A DNA stretch of 64,000 nt from Lineus longissimus (taxonomy: Eukaryota > Nemertea > Pilidiophora > Heteronemertea > Lineidae). Both the position numbers and the translations under genes were made by a program. Of the stretch, positions 10,801-21,147 are shown piece after piece; within the stretch, counting starts at the first letter, position 1; the number at the start of each line of letters is the position of its first letter. The DNA lies in NCBI RefSeq assembly GCF_910592395.1, contig NC_088311.1, forward strand, positions 17,300,501 through 17,364,500. Direction: 5' to 3'. The notes beneath the pieces were generated by a model. It was not told the origin of the DNA. It searched no databases and saw nothing but the letters and a program-made list of their open reading frames with translations.

Positions 10801-12031
10801 GTGATGTCGACAATTAAGCTAACAGGAGAAAATACAGGAACAATGGCGGCGGATAATGAACGAACCGAAACGGACAATCTCACAAAAGAACTAAAAGAAC
10901 AGAAGGAAATTCTAAGGGGAATTTTAGATGACAAGAGTGGTATTTTTGCAACCATGGGAACTGCTTTTAAATCTCACAAGCAGGATCAGGAAGCACGATA
11001 TAAAGATTTGGAACATTCCTTCTCAACACAGTTTCAGACATTGGGTGAGTACATTTCAGAAACCAATGCAAAAATTAGTGAAATAGGGTCCAACACCCTC
11101 AAGGATGTCAATGAGTCCCTTGAGAAATTTAAACGAGGCATGGAGGATGCCACAAAACATTCTGAGAGTCGATTAGTATCTGATATGCAGGAGAAAAAGA
11201 TGTCTGATTTAGAGGACAAAATTACCTTGTCATACAAGGAAAAGGACAATTTCTCACTCTCATGGTCAGAAAGATACGAAAGTGAACAAAAGAAACTGCT
11301 GGGCGGTCAGAACACAAGTAAGTGTAGTAACATTCATAGTAATCAGCTACAAAAACCTGAGTGTTTTTCTGGAACATCTGATCCTGTTTCTTGGATAAAG
11401 ACTTGGGAAAAGTATACACTACTATTGGGATGGAGTGACACAGACAAGGTGAATGGGTTTCCCCTATATTTGATGGGACAAATTGAAAGCCCAGTTCTTT
11501 GATCGTTATAATAACATGGATCAGAAGTGGATCAGGACACGAGAGCTAACAGGAAGAAAGCTCTTGCCAGGTGAATCAATTGAAACGCATACGGATGACA
11601 TTCGTCGCAGGATAAGGGAGTTGAATTTACCAGAGCACATGGGTCTCAGTATCTTCATGGACGGACTACCAATGGAAATCCGAAAAATTGTATGTGCCTC
11701 CATGCCAGCAACCTTTAATGATGCGGATAAACTTGCCAGAAATGCGGTGAAGGTTTTAAAGATAGACGGACACTCCTTGGCGACGATGAAAGTAGACTCC
11801 AATATCGATAAGCTCACTTCAACTGTTACAGACTTGGCGGAACAGGTGAGACAACTTCAAGAAAGAATGGACCGACCACCGAGGAAACAAAATCCGAATT
11901 ATGTCCGTAGGGGTGCCCCTGGCCGTAATCAACGTGATACAGATGGAGAACCAAGATGGTATTCATGTGGACAGCTTGGACACTACGCCAGAAATGGTGT
12001 CATGAATCAGCAGAGACCGAATAACCAATAA
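10801..12031 (+). pseudogene. Ty3/gypsy gag, frameshifted
   Basis: The first frame (10801-11502) is rich in Lys and Glu, with a long coiled-coil-like stretch, and ends in a gag-like segment (PECFSGTSDPVSWIKTW). A frameshift near 11480 leads to the second frame (11483-12031), with a capsid-like segment (FFDRYNNMDQKWIRTREL...LPEHMGLSIFMDGLP) and, at its end, a zinc knuckle WYSCGQLGHYARNG. The knuckle has lost its first and last Cys (the family pattern is CX2CX4HX4C). Gag packages element RNA. Protease and integrase pieces follow in order, confirming a gypsy-type element. Confidence 0.8.
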
Positions 12032-12087
12032 CAGGACGGCGGGAAGACAGACTGGCTTGCTCAGTTCCCACGCCTAAAGAGGAGCCC

Positions 12088-12390
12088 TTGTGTGCATCAA
12101 ACAGTGAAAGTAACATAGACATTGATATTAAGAACATTATGGCAGAACATTTAAGTGAAGAAACGAAAACTACAGTTGAGACAAAGGACACTGTACCAAA
12201 AGGACGCAAAAAGAAAAATGACTCGACAACGGATAAGTGTTCAAAACCAACTCAAACCATTATGAACGAAGGGGGTAACAAGATATTCGTGTTACTTGAC
12301 AATGAGATAAAACTGGAGGCAATGCTAGATACGGGTGCTGATTCATCAGTAATATCAGAAGACTTATACAACCACTATCAGTGTTCTCGC
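12088..12390 (+). pseudogene. Retroviral-type aspartic protease fragment (gypsy pol)
   Basis: A Lys-rich linker is followed by IFVLLDNEIKLEAMLDTGAD and SSVISEDLY. The LDTGADSS motif is the catalytic Asp loop of retropepsins. The frame runs into unrelated DNA at about 12390, so the flap and C-terminal half are lost, and no reverse transcriptase or RNase H follows. Confidence 0.85.
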
Positions 12391-12540
12391 CAGGATTTCA
12401 ATCAAACGGGGCGCAGCTGGCCGGAGGCCAGCTTCTATATGCGCAGCAGGCGCATTTTTGGCGGGGGGTCAGGCCCTCCCCCGGAAAAATTTTGAAACCT
12501 AGATGCTCTGAGGTGCAATTTCAGGCCTAATTCGAAATAC
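12391..12540. repeat. Foreign GC-rich repeat fragment replacing reverse transcriptase
   Basis: About 150 bp with a composition unlike the retroelement (GGGGCGCAGCTGGCCGGAGG, a poly-G run and CCCTCCCCCGG) lie between the protease and the integrase tail. The text reads like part of a dispersed repeat whose remainder is not in this window. Confidence 0.45.
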
Positions 12541-12545
12541 GCTAT

Positions 12546-13070
12546 TCAGCTGCATACGCACATAACGAAAACGGCCAAGCAGAAATATATTGTAGACACG
12601 TTACCCGCATACTAAGCCACTACGTGGGAAGTAACCACGACACATGGGACGTTTTGCTTCAGCCGGCAATACATGCCGCTAATACGTCACCAGGCGGTGA
12701 TACACACAGCAGCAGCCCGTACCAAATCGTACATGGTCGTCTTCCTCGTAACATAATAGATATTAGCTATTTTCCAAGTATCGACGTGATTCGGAACCCT
12801 TCAGATTACACTAAGCATGTCGTAAAACAATATGAACTCATGGAGAAAATCATCAAAGAAAATTTGAAGGTAGGCCAAGCCCAAACGAAGGCGAAGCATG
12901 ACGCACAGGCAAGACCTATAGAGTTTTATGTCGGACAGTTGGTATACAAATTTAAGCCATCACACAAGGTGGGACAAACAAGAAAATTCTGTCACCAATA
13001 TGCGGGTCCCTTTAAAATTCATAAGCAGGTCGGCCGAAATACATTCTTGCTGACAACGCTAGATGCTTAA
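12546..13070 (+). pseudogene. Gypsy integrase, C-terminal half
   Basis: The frame begins AAYAHNENGQAE, the conserved stretch of the integrase core around its catalytic Glu, and continues with SPYQIVHGRLPRN (the usual 'TPFELVYGRxPR' position). It then has a GPFKIHKQVGRNTFLL motif (the GPF..I...G...Y.L SH3-like C-terminal domain). The N-terminal zinc finger and first two catalytic Asp residues are missing. A separate frame with a chromodomain follows. Confidence 0.85.
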
Positions 13071-13123
13071 AAGTTTCCACCCCAGTAGCTGGAAGGCTGA
13101 TTAGGCCCTTTCACAGTAGGTAT

Positions 13124-13531
13124 TTGGAGCCGGATAAGATTAACCATACCCCACGTGATGAAACAGCTAGCACGCGCCATGACGCTGACCAAGAGCCTGA
13201 TCAAGGTGCTGATTTAGAAACAACAGATGTGGTTACTGATACGATAAATGAAGAAACACAGGCGAATGAGTCGGAAGAAGACCAAAAGAATGATGATGAA
13301 AATCAATGGGATGATGTATACAAAATCAAAGAAATATTGAAACATAAAGGCAGAAAACGTGGAAAGCGAAAGTTTTTAGTTTCTTGGGAATTTGGCGACA
13401 ATGAGGTAGATGATAAAACTGAAATGTCTACATCTTGGATCCCAGAGAATTATTTCCTACCTACTAGTCGTCATATGATTACGCAATACCTTAAAAGTAA
13501 AAGAAAAGGTAGCAAGACTACTGAGTCATAG
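13124..13531 (+). pseudogene. Chromodomain tail of the gypsy (chromovirus-like) element
   Basis: An acidic N-terminal stretch (EPDQGADLETTD...EESEEDQKN) precedes VYKIKEILKHKGRKRGKRKF, then LVSWEF and a TSWIPENYF segment. That order (V.KI......K....YLVKW....W.P..N) is a chromodomain, used by chromoviruses to target integration to modified histones. It is in a different frame from the integrase piece, so at least one indel separates them. Homology is clear for the KIKEIL/FLVSWE/SWIPENY landmarks; histone preference cannot be judged. Confidence 0.7.
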
Positions 13532-13670
13532 GCATCCACTTTAGGTACCTTTTAGGATAACCAAACCGGTATTAACTGGACCGTCACCTTACAGCTTCCC
13601 TAAAAATAAATTCCCAATCATGATTAAGAGTTTTAATTAATAATTACATAACCAAAACTTATTAAAACGG

Positions 13671-14358
13671 GTCCCTTCCCCGACTTCGGCCCATTTGGCT
13701 CCGCCACCACGATATCTAGCATCAGCGTACAACTCATTGAGATATTTCTACAACGGTTCAAGAAGAAGATATTATGCGATACAAACTCATTGAGATATTT
13801 CTACAACGCTTCAAGAAGAATATATTTGCGATACAGGGATGGATCCCAACAAACCAACAACAGCAAGATACAGCTCAGCGAGTCTGATGGCCACGTGCCT
13901 GTATCTGTTATGCAAGGAATATATGGCTTCAGGCTACCTTCGATCGGGGGTGGCCCCAACCAGTGAAGAGGCGGATTACCGGAGGGTCGCCGCCTCAAAC
14001 CTCTTTTCGGGGAAGGAACGGGTCCCTTCCCTGACTTCGGCCCATTTGGCTCCGCCACCACGAAATCTAGCATCAGCGTACAACTCATTGAGATATTTCT
14101 ACAATGGTTCAAGAAGAAGTTATTTTGCGATACAAACTCATTGAGATATTTCTACAACGCTTCAAGAATAAGATATTTGCGATACAGGGATGGATCCCAA
14201 CAAACCAACAACAGCAAGATACAGCTCAGCGAGTCTGATGGCCACGTACCTGTATCTGTTATGCCAGGAATATATGGCATCAGGCTACCTTCGATCGGGG
14301 GTGGCCCCAACCAGTGAAGAGGCAGATTACCGGAGGGTCGCCGCCTCAAACCTCTTTT
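13671..14358 (+). repeat. Tandem duplication of a 348-bp unit
   Basis: GGGTCCCTTCCCCGACTTCG at 13671 recurs at about 14019 with few differences through the next 340 bp. Each unit also contains an internal 54-bp duplication (CTCATTGAGATATTTCTACA, twice per unit). Both units carry the same small open frame starting MDPNKPTTARYSSASLM. Confidence 0.85.
13839..14144 (+). CDS. Unrecognised small ORF, first tandem copy
   Basis: The frame starts MDPNKPTTARYSSASLM and contains CLYLLCKEYMASGYLRSGV and SEEADYRRVAASNLF. The next unit has the same frame with about four substitutions. In this copy the frame reads through the unit boundary into the repeat. I recognise no domain. Preservation of the frame in two copies is suggestive but could reflect recent duplication only. 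It sits just upstream of the A/B protein family and may be its 5' portion. Confidence 0.35.
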   Translation: MDPNKPTTARYSSASLMATCLYLLCKEYMASGYLRSGVAPTSEEADYRRVAASNLFSGKERVPSLTSAHLAPPPRNLASAYNSLRYFYNGSRRSYFAIQTH

Positions 14359-14480
14359 TATTCCAGTTGCTCCTCCTGACTAACTCTTTTAGTCAACCAA
14401 TTGCCCCGAACATCTCTTTAATCTCTCCCTCTCCCTGGCCCGTGCATTTCCCAATTTCAGCGCCCTCCGACTCCTCTTGA
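14190..14480 (+). CDS. Unrecognised small ORF, second tandem copy
   Basis: This is the same MDPNK... frame as at 13839. Here the unit ends at ...AASNLF and the frame continues LFQLLLLTNSFSQPIAPN until 14480. TTTTTATTCCAG lies at the junction (about 14356-14367) and could act as a splice acceptor. The continuation leads toward the family-A frame in a neighbouring reading frame. No domain is recognised. Confidence 0.35.
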   Translation: MDPNKPTTARYSSASLMATYLYLLCQEYMASGYLRSGVAPTSEEADYRRVAASNLFLFQLLLLTNSFSQPIAPNISLISPSPWPVHFPISAPSDSS

Positions 14481-14510
14481 CCCGTCCCTCGCCCATGCCT
14501 ATGCACATCC

Positions 14511-15095
14511 TTGACCAAGCTCTCAACATCCTCGTCCCCTTATCCGTTACCGAAACTTCACCTATGGACGCTGTCTCCCTCTTTGTGCAATTACGATTTA
14601 CAATTGTGGAATACGGAACTGCCAGAGTTTTCGTCTTTTATTTCAGACCTTTCCTCTCTCCCTCATCTAGCTCTTCTATCCACCGACCCCATGTCTTTCT
14701 CTGACATGGCGACTATCATGGAAGTCATTATCTCGGCTGTTGACGGAGGTTACGATGATGTCGACAGCCAGATATTCCTAATCTCTTTAACTTGGCCTAA
14801 TCTTGGCATCATCTCTCCGGCCCAGGCTTCTTCTCTAACAACCTTCTTTCACTCATACTACTGTTCCCTTTGCATCCACCTGCCCCCAAATGCCGCCGCC
14901 GATCATTCTCCCATGGCCAACCCCATCATTTCCCGCAGGCGTCACCATAACATACACCCAGACTGCCAGCTTGCATGGATGTCCCGCCCCGATTGCCTGC
15001 CCCCAACGACCACATCTGTCTCTTCGACTTCTGATTACGTGTCAGAGTCGGAAGACAGCGTAGTCGAGGGACCGGAGGAGATGGACTGGTGTTAG
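14511..15095 (+). CDS. Family-A protein (unrecognised, repeated family)
   Basis: The conserved part is residues 60-160: FSDMATIMEVIISAVDGGYD, then FLISLTWPNLGIISPAQAS, a TTFFHSYYCSLC segment, PPNAAADHSP and RRRHHNIHP. It aligns position by position with the family-C copies at 57.6-61.4 kb, which read ILWPELNLISPTQA and CELCLTQPPNAPDDHSP, and more weakly with the frame at 15332. Shared landmarks are L.WP.L..ISP..A, FF..Y.C.LC and the basic QRHH/RRRHH block. The C-terminus is acidic. The upstream 40 residues may be in the wrong frame because of a nearby indel. I know no named domain with this pattern. Confidence 0.5.
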   Translation: MTKLSTSSSPYPLPKLHLWTLSPSLCNYDLQLWNTELPEFSSFISDLSSLPHLALLSTDPMSFSDMATIMEVIISAVDGGYDDVDSQIFLISLTWPNLGIISPAQASSLTTFFHSYYCSLCIHLPPNAAADHSPMANPIISRRRHHNIHPDCQLAWMSRPDCLPPTTTSVSSTSDYVSESEDSVVEGPEEMDWC

Positions 15096-15331
15096 TTCCC
15101 CACTGAAGGGCCGGTTCGTATAAGAAAGCATCCAATTTCATATCTCAGCTAAATATTTCAGAAGTACAATTTTCGTATCAGATTTATCGACCACACCAAA
15201 AACAAAACAAAAACGAAACGAACCGTGCCCCTCGAAATCCATCCCTCTGCCTTCGACTACCTCTATTCAAACTTATCCCATACCAGGTACCATTATCCTT
15301 AAAATCAAAATGCAAGGTTTCTTTATTTCTT

Positions 15332-16006
15332 TTGACACAAGACCAGACACTGCAACCAGGATCCCTTGCGTTTTTCGCCCTCGAGGCATATTCCAAACAC
15401 CTCATATCTATATTCCGCTCCTACTCAAATGACGAGATAGACCCTTTCTGGCTCTTCTATTCACATTTAACCATAATCGAATTCCTTTGGCCTCGTCTAT
15501 GCATGCCGAGACATTTTGTAACCCTGTTGCACAACCATTTTCTGCACCACAGATGCAGAAACTGTATATGGACTGCAGCTGATCCCAATGATGATCATTT
15601 GCGGCCCCTAAATACAAATCCTTTGGCCTGGAAAATTCACATCAGGCGGCACCAGAATCGCCATAAATCCCGTCATTCCTCAGGTGCCGATCCCGTCTGG
15701 ACAGATAGTTGGCACCACCATCGTCAAACCACACTGTCGTTATTGTTCAACCCAGACGTGGCCCTATACCCGATACTTCAAGAATCAAACTGGCCTATGG
15801 AAATCGCCAGCGACTTGCTTTCTACCATAGCCATCGACGGGATTGTCCGAACCGTCGTCATCGCGTCAACCATTCCCCAAGTTCAACATAAATTTTTGGT
15901 TTGGCAATATGTCAATATTCACATCCGAGTCATCGTTACCGCCTGGCCATGGCCTGGCCATTCCAAGACTGATTGCCAATCAAATTCTCATTCACATGAA
16001 ACATAG
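15332..16006 (+). CDS. Family-B protein (unrecognised, related to A and C)
   Basis: The start has LQPGSLAFFALEAYSKHLIS, matching LQPGSLTFIALEAFAQQLL at 62063. It continues with IIEFLWPRLCMPRHFVTLLH and HFLHHRCRNC, which parallel the LWP.L and C..C landmarks of families A and C, and a PLAWKIHIRRHQNRHKSR basic block like theirs. The second half is Ser/Trp-rich without recognisable features. Frames at 16010-16260 may continue it after an indel. It lies 240 bp after copy A in the same direction, suggesting local duplication of one ancestral module. Function unknown. Confidence 0.45.
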   Translation: MTQDQTLQPGSLAFFALEAYSKHLISIFRSYSNDEIDPFWLFYSHLTIIEFLWPRLCMPRHFVTLLHNHFLHHRCRNCIWTAADPNDDHLRPLNTNPLAWKIHIRRHQNRHKSRHSSGADPVWTDSWHHHRQTTLSLLFNPDVALYPILQESNWPMEIASDLLSTIAIDGIVRTVVIASTIPQVQHKFLVWQYVNIHIRVIVTAWPWPGHSKTDCQSNSHSHET

Positions 16007-16734
16007 GGTATGTCACATGTGTATGTACCGCCCAGTAGCTACCTTGATGAACTACAATCATGTCGGAGGCCGCTGGCACTGGCAGTTCATCCGCGATCAT
16101 TCAATCCCAGGAACGGATCTGCACGAACTCGGCTTCCCCTTTTATACGTAGATCCTATTTCAACCAGAGCCCCGGCACCACCATCAGCCCGTCGGCGACG
16201 TCCTCGTGTATGCTTACCTCCACATTCTCCTGGAGTTTGCTACCTGGAAGACTAATTACACCTTGTACATAATCCTATCCTATCCCAAGCATCCCTTGTT
16301 TTTTTAATCTTACACCTTCCCACCACCAAATCCCCTAACAATATCATGCTCTCCTACTGTCAAATCCCACTTTGGCGACCCTTTACGGAGAACCCAGGAA
16401 TTGGAGGGAACATATCCTTGCTATAACGTAAGTACCAGCCCTTACATATCCAGAATCAGAGTGCCGTAATTAGGCTACCTTTTAAATATGCCTGGCACCT
16501 TTTAATTGATATTATTAATTTACAGGTAATTTAATCGCCTGTCAAATGGCTATTTCCACACCAACAGTTGACATAACCATCATGGTGAAAGCAAAACGTC
16601 CACTTGTATGCCCCCCCCTTTTTACGCACCAGTTGTATATAATTGTATCAACCATTCCAAAAAAGGGACCAAAAAAATGAATAAATAAATAATAACATAA
16701 ATAAATAAATAAATAATGATAAAAAAAAATATAA
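16007..16734. other. Tail of the family-B region and AT-rich DNA
   Basis: Short overlapping frames (16010-16272) are Pro/Arg-rich and without domains. Beyond 16300 the sequence is AT-rich and non-coding, up to a minisatellite. Confidence 0.35.
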
Positions 16735-17450
16735 GCGTGCATTTAGCGGCCCATATAACAAATTTCTAAGGGCTTGATTAACTGTATTGATATATAATTT
16801 ACCAAGATATAAACGTATGTATTTTTGTTGCCCATATAACCAGTTTCTAAGGGCTTGATTAACTGTATAGATGTATATAATTTACCAAGATATAAACGTA
16901 TGTATTTTTGTTGCCCATATAACCAATTTCTAAGGGCTTGATTAACTGTATTGATATATATAATTTACCAAGACATAAACGTATGTATTTTTGTTGCCCA
17001 TATAACCAATTTCTAAGGGCTTGATTAACTGTATAGATGTATATAATTTACCAAGATATAAACGTATGTGTATTTTTGTTGCCCATATAACCAATTTCTA
17101 AGGGCTTGATCAACTTATGAATATATATAATTGACCAAGACATAAGCGTGTGTATTTTTGTTGCCCATTTAACCGATTTCTAAGGGCCTGATCAACTGTA
17201 TAAGATATATCAAATTTACTAAGATAAGCGTGTGCATTTAGCAGCCCATATAACCAATTTCTAAGGGCTCCATCAACTGTATATATTGTAATTTACTAAG
17301 ATAAGCGTGTGCATTTAGCGGCCCATATAACCAATTTCTAAGGGCTTCATCAACTGTATATATTGTAATTTACTAAGATAAGCGTGTGCATTTAGCGGCC
17401 CATATAATCAATCTCCAGTGGCTTCATCAGCTGTATATTTTATTACTTAC
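16735..17450. repeat. Minisatellite, period about 76-85 bp, about nine copies
   Basis: Each unit contains GCCCATATAACCAATTTCTA, then GGGCTTGAT and a TATA-rich spacer ending TAAGCGTGTGCATTT or TAAACGTATGTATTT. Units start near 16750, 16831, 16914, 16997, 17082, 17165, 17246, 17322 and 17398. Copies diverge gradually from left to right. No spacers of independent sequence, so it is not a CRISPR array. Confidence 0.9.
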
Positions 17451-18156
17451 CAGATGTTTATAGTTATTATCAAAAAAAATAAATAAATAAAGTAGAAAAT
17501 GAGTGAATAAATGAAAAAACAAAAAAAAACAACAACAACAAAAACAAAAACAAAAAAAACCGGCCCACGAATTATTTGGGTTTGGTTCTGGTATAAATAT
17601 TATACCCACAAATAATAATTGAAATAACTATTGGCAAAAAGGAAAACAAACCAGAAACAAAATAAGAAAATAAAAAATGTTTGTCGTACTTCTAACGACT
17701 AAACACTTAGCAGTAGAAGACGCCGTTTCATATTGAAATAAAGAGTGTCGCTTCCGATGGAATGATCGATGAAATTCTGTAATCGTTTATTCCATCGACC
17801 GTAGTTAGATTAATTATCCAGAAATTGCGTCCACGGAATATTAAAATTCGGGTTAAAATAACAAACAGCCTCCTTGGTCCAAATCCACCTTGTATAAGTT
17901 ACACGCATGGCCTGAGCCTTTCGTCAAAAATAAATGTATAAGTCCTGCACGAGGCTTGAGTATTAAAGAGGTTGAATAGCGCCTCCAGAAGCAAGCAACA
18001 GCGCCACCCGTAGCAGAAATAAGAACTGCTTAGTAACGTCATGGTTTCCATATACGGCATCTCATTTGCATATTTTTACAACCTTATTTACTACAAGTTA
18101 TAAATATGCCAGTAGCACGCTGATCATGCCGGGCGGCGCTGTCGGGTGTTTCCACT
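17451..18156. other. A-rich and unique sequence upstream of a putative first exon
   Basis: A-rich simple sequence (17467-17560) is followed by DNA without domains. No TATA box is obvious before 18157. Confidence 0.35.
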
Positions 18157-18558
18157 ATGGGTTACATAATCGGCTACAAAGAGGCCAGTGTTCTAGTAAA
18201 TGAAGTTAGCAATGATAGCGAAAGAATGTTAGTGTATGTTACGCAGTCAATAGCGATAGAAGTGAGTTGGAGAGAGGAGAAAATGGAAAATGGAGAGAAT
18301 AGTAGTATGGATTTCGAGTCGCCGGTGGATTCTGGGCCGGTGGAGAGCAAGGCCCCTGATCCGAACAGTACAGAAGAAATGGAGCAGCATATTATCCAAG
18401 ACTTGTTTGACAACCATGACGACTCAAGATATTTGCCAGAATTGCGGGCAATGAACATGAGTGAAGAGGAGATGGGGCCATTCCAGCCAAGTGACCTGTC
18501 ACTGCTGATGGCGAATGTCGGAACCTCTAGAGACGCTGGTCTCGTCAGTACGCCAACG
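18157..18558 (+). CDS. Putative first exon, acidic N-terminus of the P-like gene
   Basis: The open frame runs 134 codons to a candidate donor GTATGG at 18559 (another, GTACGC, is at 18548). The likely start is the ATG at 18283 (MENGENSSMDFESPVDSG) in good context; an earlier in-frame ATG is at 18157. The product is acidic (EEMEQHIIQDLFDNHDD; MNMSEEEMGPFQPSDLSLLM), like a regulatory N-terminus. The next exon (22297) needs one leftover base upstream; the GTACGC donor supplies it and GTATGG does not. Linkage to that exon is inferred. Confidence 0.4.
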
Positions 18559-19103
18559 GTATGGTTCCTTACAGATCCGCAAGGGCCGCGTTACCGAAAA
18601 TGTTGCAAAAATCAATAACGTGATCGTAAATATTGTCATATTTTTCAAGATGAGAGTATGTAAATGATACGCAAACGGTAAACCAATGAAAGGCCAGTAT
18701 CTATTGAACCTTACGAGTGATTTGGGGGCCTTGAAACTCCTTATATTTATCAATGAAACCTTATTCCCGCCTAAGGTTTTGACAGGGCCATGCAAAACTC
18801 CCCTTTTTTTCCCGGGTACTTCCCTTTAAGGAGGCATTGATTAACCGAGATCAAACATATGCTATTGTATAGGGCAGAGCCATGGCCTCATTAAAGCCAA
18901 TTATATCTTAGCAGGTTAGCAAAATGTATTAGTCACGTGCAGGATGGAAGAAACTCGAAATACCTACAATGTATAAGCCATGACGGTAACACTCAAATCA
19001 GAGTAATTCTACTCTTGGCCAAATAGCCCTATTGTTTATATTAAACCATGGACGTGAGTTTCTGTGTAAATATTAAAAACAAAAAAACAAAAAACGAAAC
19101 AAA

Positions 19104-21147
19104 ACAAGAGGCCCAAGGGCCTGGCGCTCAGCTGAGTTAATATCATTAATATCTTCCCGGTGATTAGTTCATTATGCATGAAAATGGCACGCTCCATGGT
19201 ATTTGATATCCTTTTGCGTTCACTACGGTACCAATGTTTTTGGTTGACATAATTATGCCACTGTTGGAACATTCTCATGGTTTATGGTATGCACCTGTTG
19301 ATGGGCCATATGAATAAAAACTAGCATAAGCTTTTACTCCAGATTTTGAAGTATTTAGTATGCTTCAAAAATTGGAATAGTTTAGTTCTTGTGAAAGCAA
19401 AGGATTTTTAGAAATCAGTATTTGCTACCAAAACAAGTAAATGCTAGACTACATATGAACGAAAATGTAGGATGAACCTTTTACTTGGTAGTATAAATGT
19501 ATTTTCTTGGAACCATGTAGCCTTTAAAAGTCGAAGTGAATGGTTGGTTGTTCCTCTTTGCCGGACTGCATTCACATTTTGTTTGGTGGACATGTCATGC
19601 AAGAATTGGTCAAACCATACATCCATTTATGGAGAATCAGAGTGCATGGATTCCGAGTCATTAAAAATGTCTAAAGAATTATTCTTGGGTCATGAAGGGA
19701 AACCTGCGTTGTTTAGTATGAAAGTGAAAAATATGACAGAGTTAAGAAAATTATGTTTTATTGAACAATAGTAAGTTTTGATTGTCTGCTTGGCTCCTTG
19801 CCAGTTAAATAACATGTGACTATACACAAAATAGAAAACTTTGGTGGAAATTGTAAATCATTTTTTTTATCTATCAGGGGAAACAAGCTGATGATGATCA
19901 AGTAAATCATTCATGAGAAATCGTTTTGTTGCTGAAGCTTGCATGACGAAGTTAATGCTAAACCTTTTCTTGTGCTCTACTGCGCCACCGTAGTTTTCTA
20001 TTTAGACCAGCGATGACGTCATTTCTGGTGATTCCCTACGCTATTTGGTATTGTACAGTATGCAATGTATTTTTTCAGCGCTGTCAGTTGCCGAAGAGAG
20101 TGCCGTAGCTCCCTCAATTTCCAATCAATTTTTATGGGAGTGACATTATTGTATTGCTTAGAATGTCTACTTTTTACTCATGAAAGAATCGTAGAACTAA
20201 AACTTAATAGGCGAACAGAATCATGCCGATTCACTGCACATACTGTGGGAATTCTCCACTTCAAAATACATCGGCGATGTCATCGCGAATAACAGAGCAT
20301 GCACTTCCGATATCGTTTTCACAGAAATGTGGCCAAATTTTCAAGAACTAATTTCTGAAAGTAGTCCGTAAAGACCTTACGACTACCACTGAAACGAACT
20401 GGTGATAATATCGCCTACCAGACTACCATCGTCATCGAGCTGAGTGTCATTGAGCTCCAAGATTATTGCACATGGATCGAGTAAACAACATGCCGCCATT
20501 TTGTCTCCGCTTCGGTATTTCGTAGGCCGCTAAAATGCACCTTCTCAATTAAAACCAACATAATAAGGCCTCACATCGTTGATTGAATAGGAACACCACA
20601 CAAAACACAATAAAGTGGGGGTACAATCGATTACGAAGCTGAAGTGAACAGTGATTTATTCCTGGAGCTACTGCTGCTTTTTTGTGTAGCTGCCATGTTT
20701 TGAGAACTGGCAAATAGGAGACTTCATTGATGGCTGACGTCATCAGGCGGGAATTTGAATCAGCAGAAATAATTAAAAGGCAGGTAGCGCCCTCTCCTGT
20801 TAAAATTTTGAACTTTTTCTCAATAAAATAGTTTTTCAAGAATTTTATCTTAATATTAAAGTATATTTCGACTAATTCTGCTGCTCCTAGGCCGATATAG
20901 GCCAGTTTCCTTCATGCGCTCTCGCTCGCAGGAAGTAGGTCGAATGGCGACAAATTTTGTTTTGAAAGTAGAGTTCGACCAGAAGTATCCAGAAATGCAA
21001 AATTGAAGTCTCTAGTTCTTACGGTTACAAAATGTGCACCATGGGTTTAACGGACGGACGGACGGACGGACGGACTGACTGACTGACAGACGGACGCCAC
21101 TGAGCAGCTTGTTTGAGAAGCTCAGCTGACTTTGTCAGCTGAGCTAA
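19104..21147 (+). mobile_element. Helentron-like non-autonomous repeat, copy 2
   Basis: It starts ACAAGAGGCCCAAGGGCCTG (a GGCCC/GGGCC hairpin) and ends after a perfect 12-bp stem, 3-nt loop hairpin (AGCTCAGCTGAC/GTCAGCTGAGCT) followed by A residues. A GGAC/GACT tetranucleotide run lies at 21050-21080. It matches copies 1 and 3, except for a divergent 19270-19780 segment. It lacks a transposase and shows no terminal inverted repeat. It sits in the inferred first intron of the P-like gene. Confidence 0.65.

Noticed and set aside
16735-17450. Regular repeats that could look like a CRISPR array
   Set aside because: Units are contiguous and similar over their full 80 bp, with no unique spacers, in a eukaryotic context; it is a minisatellite.
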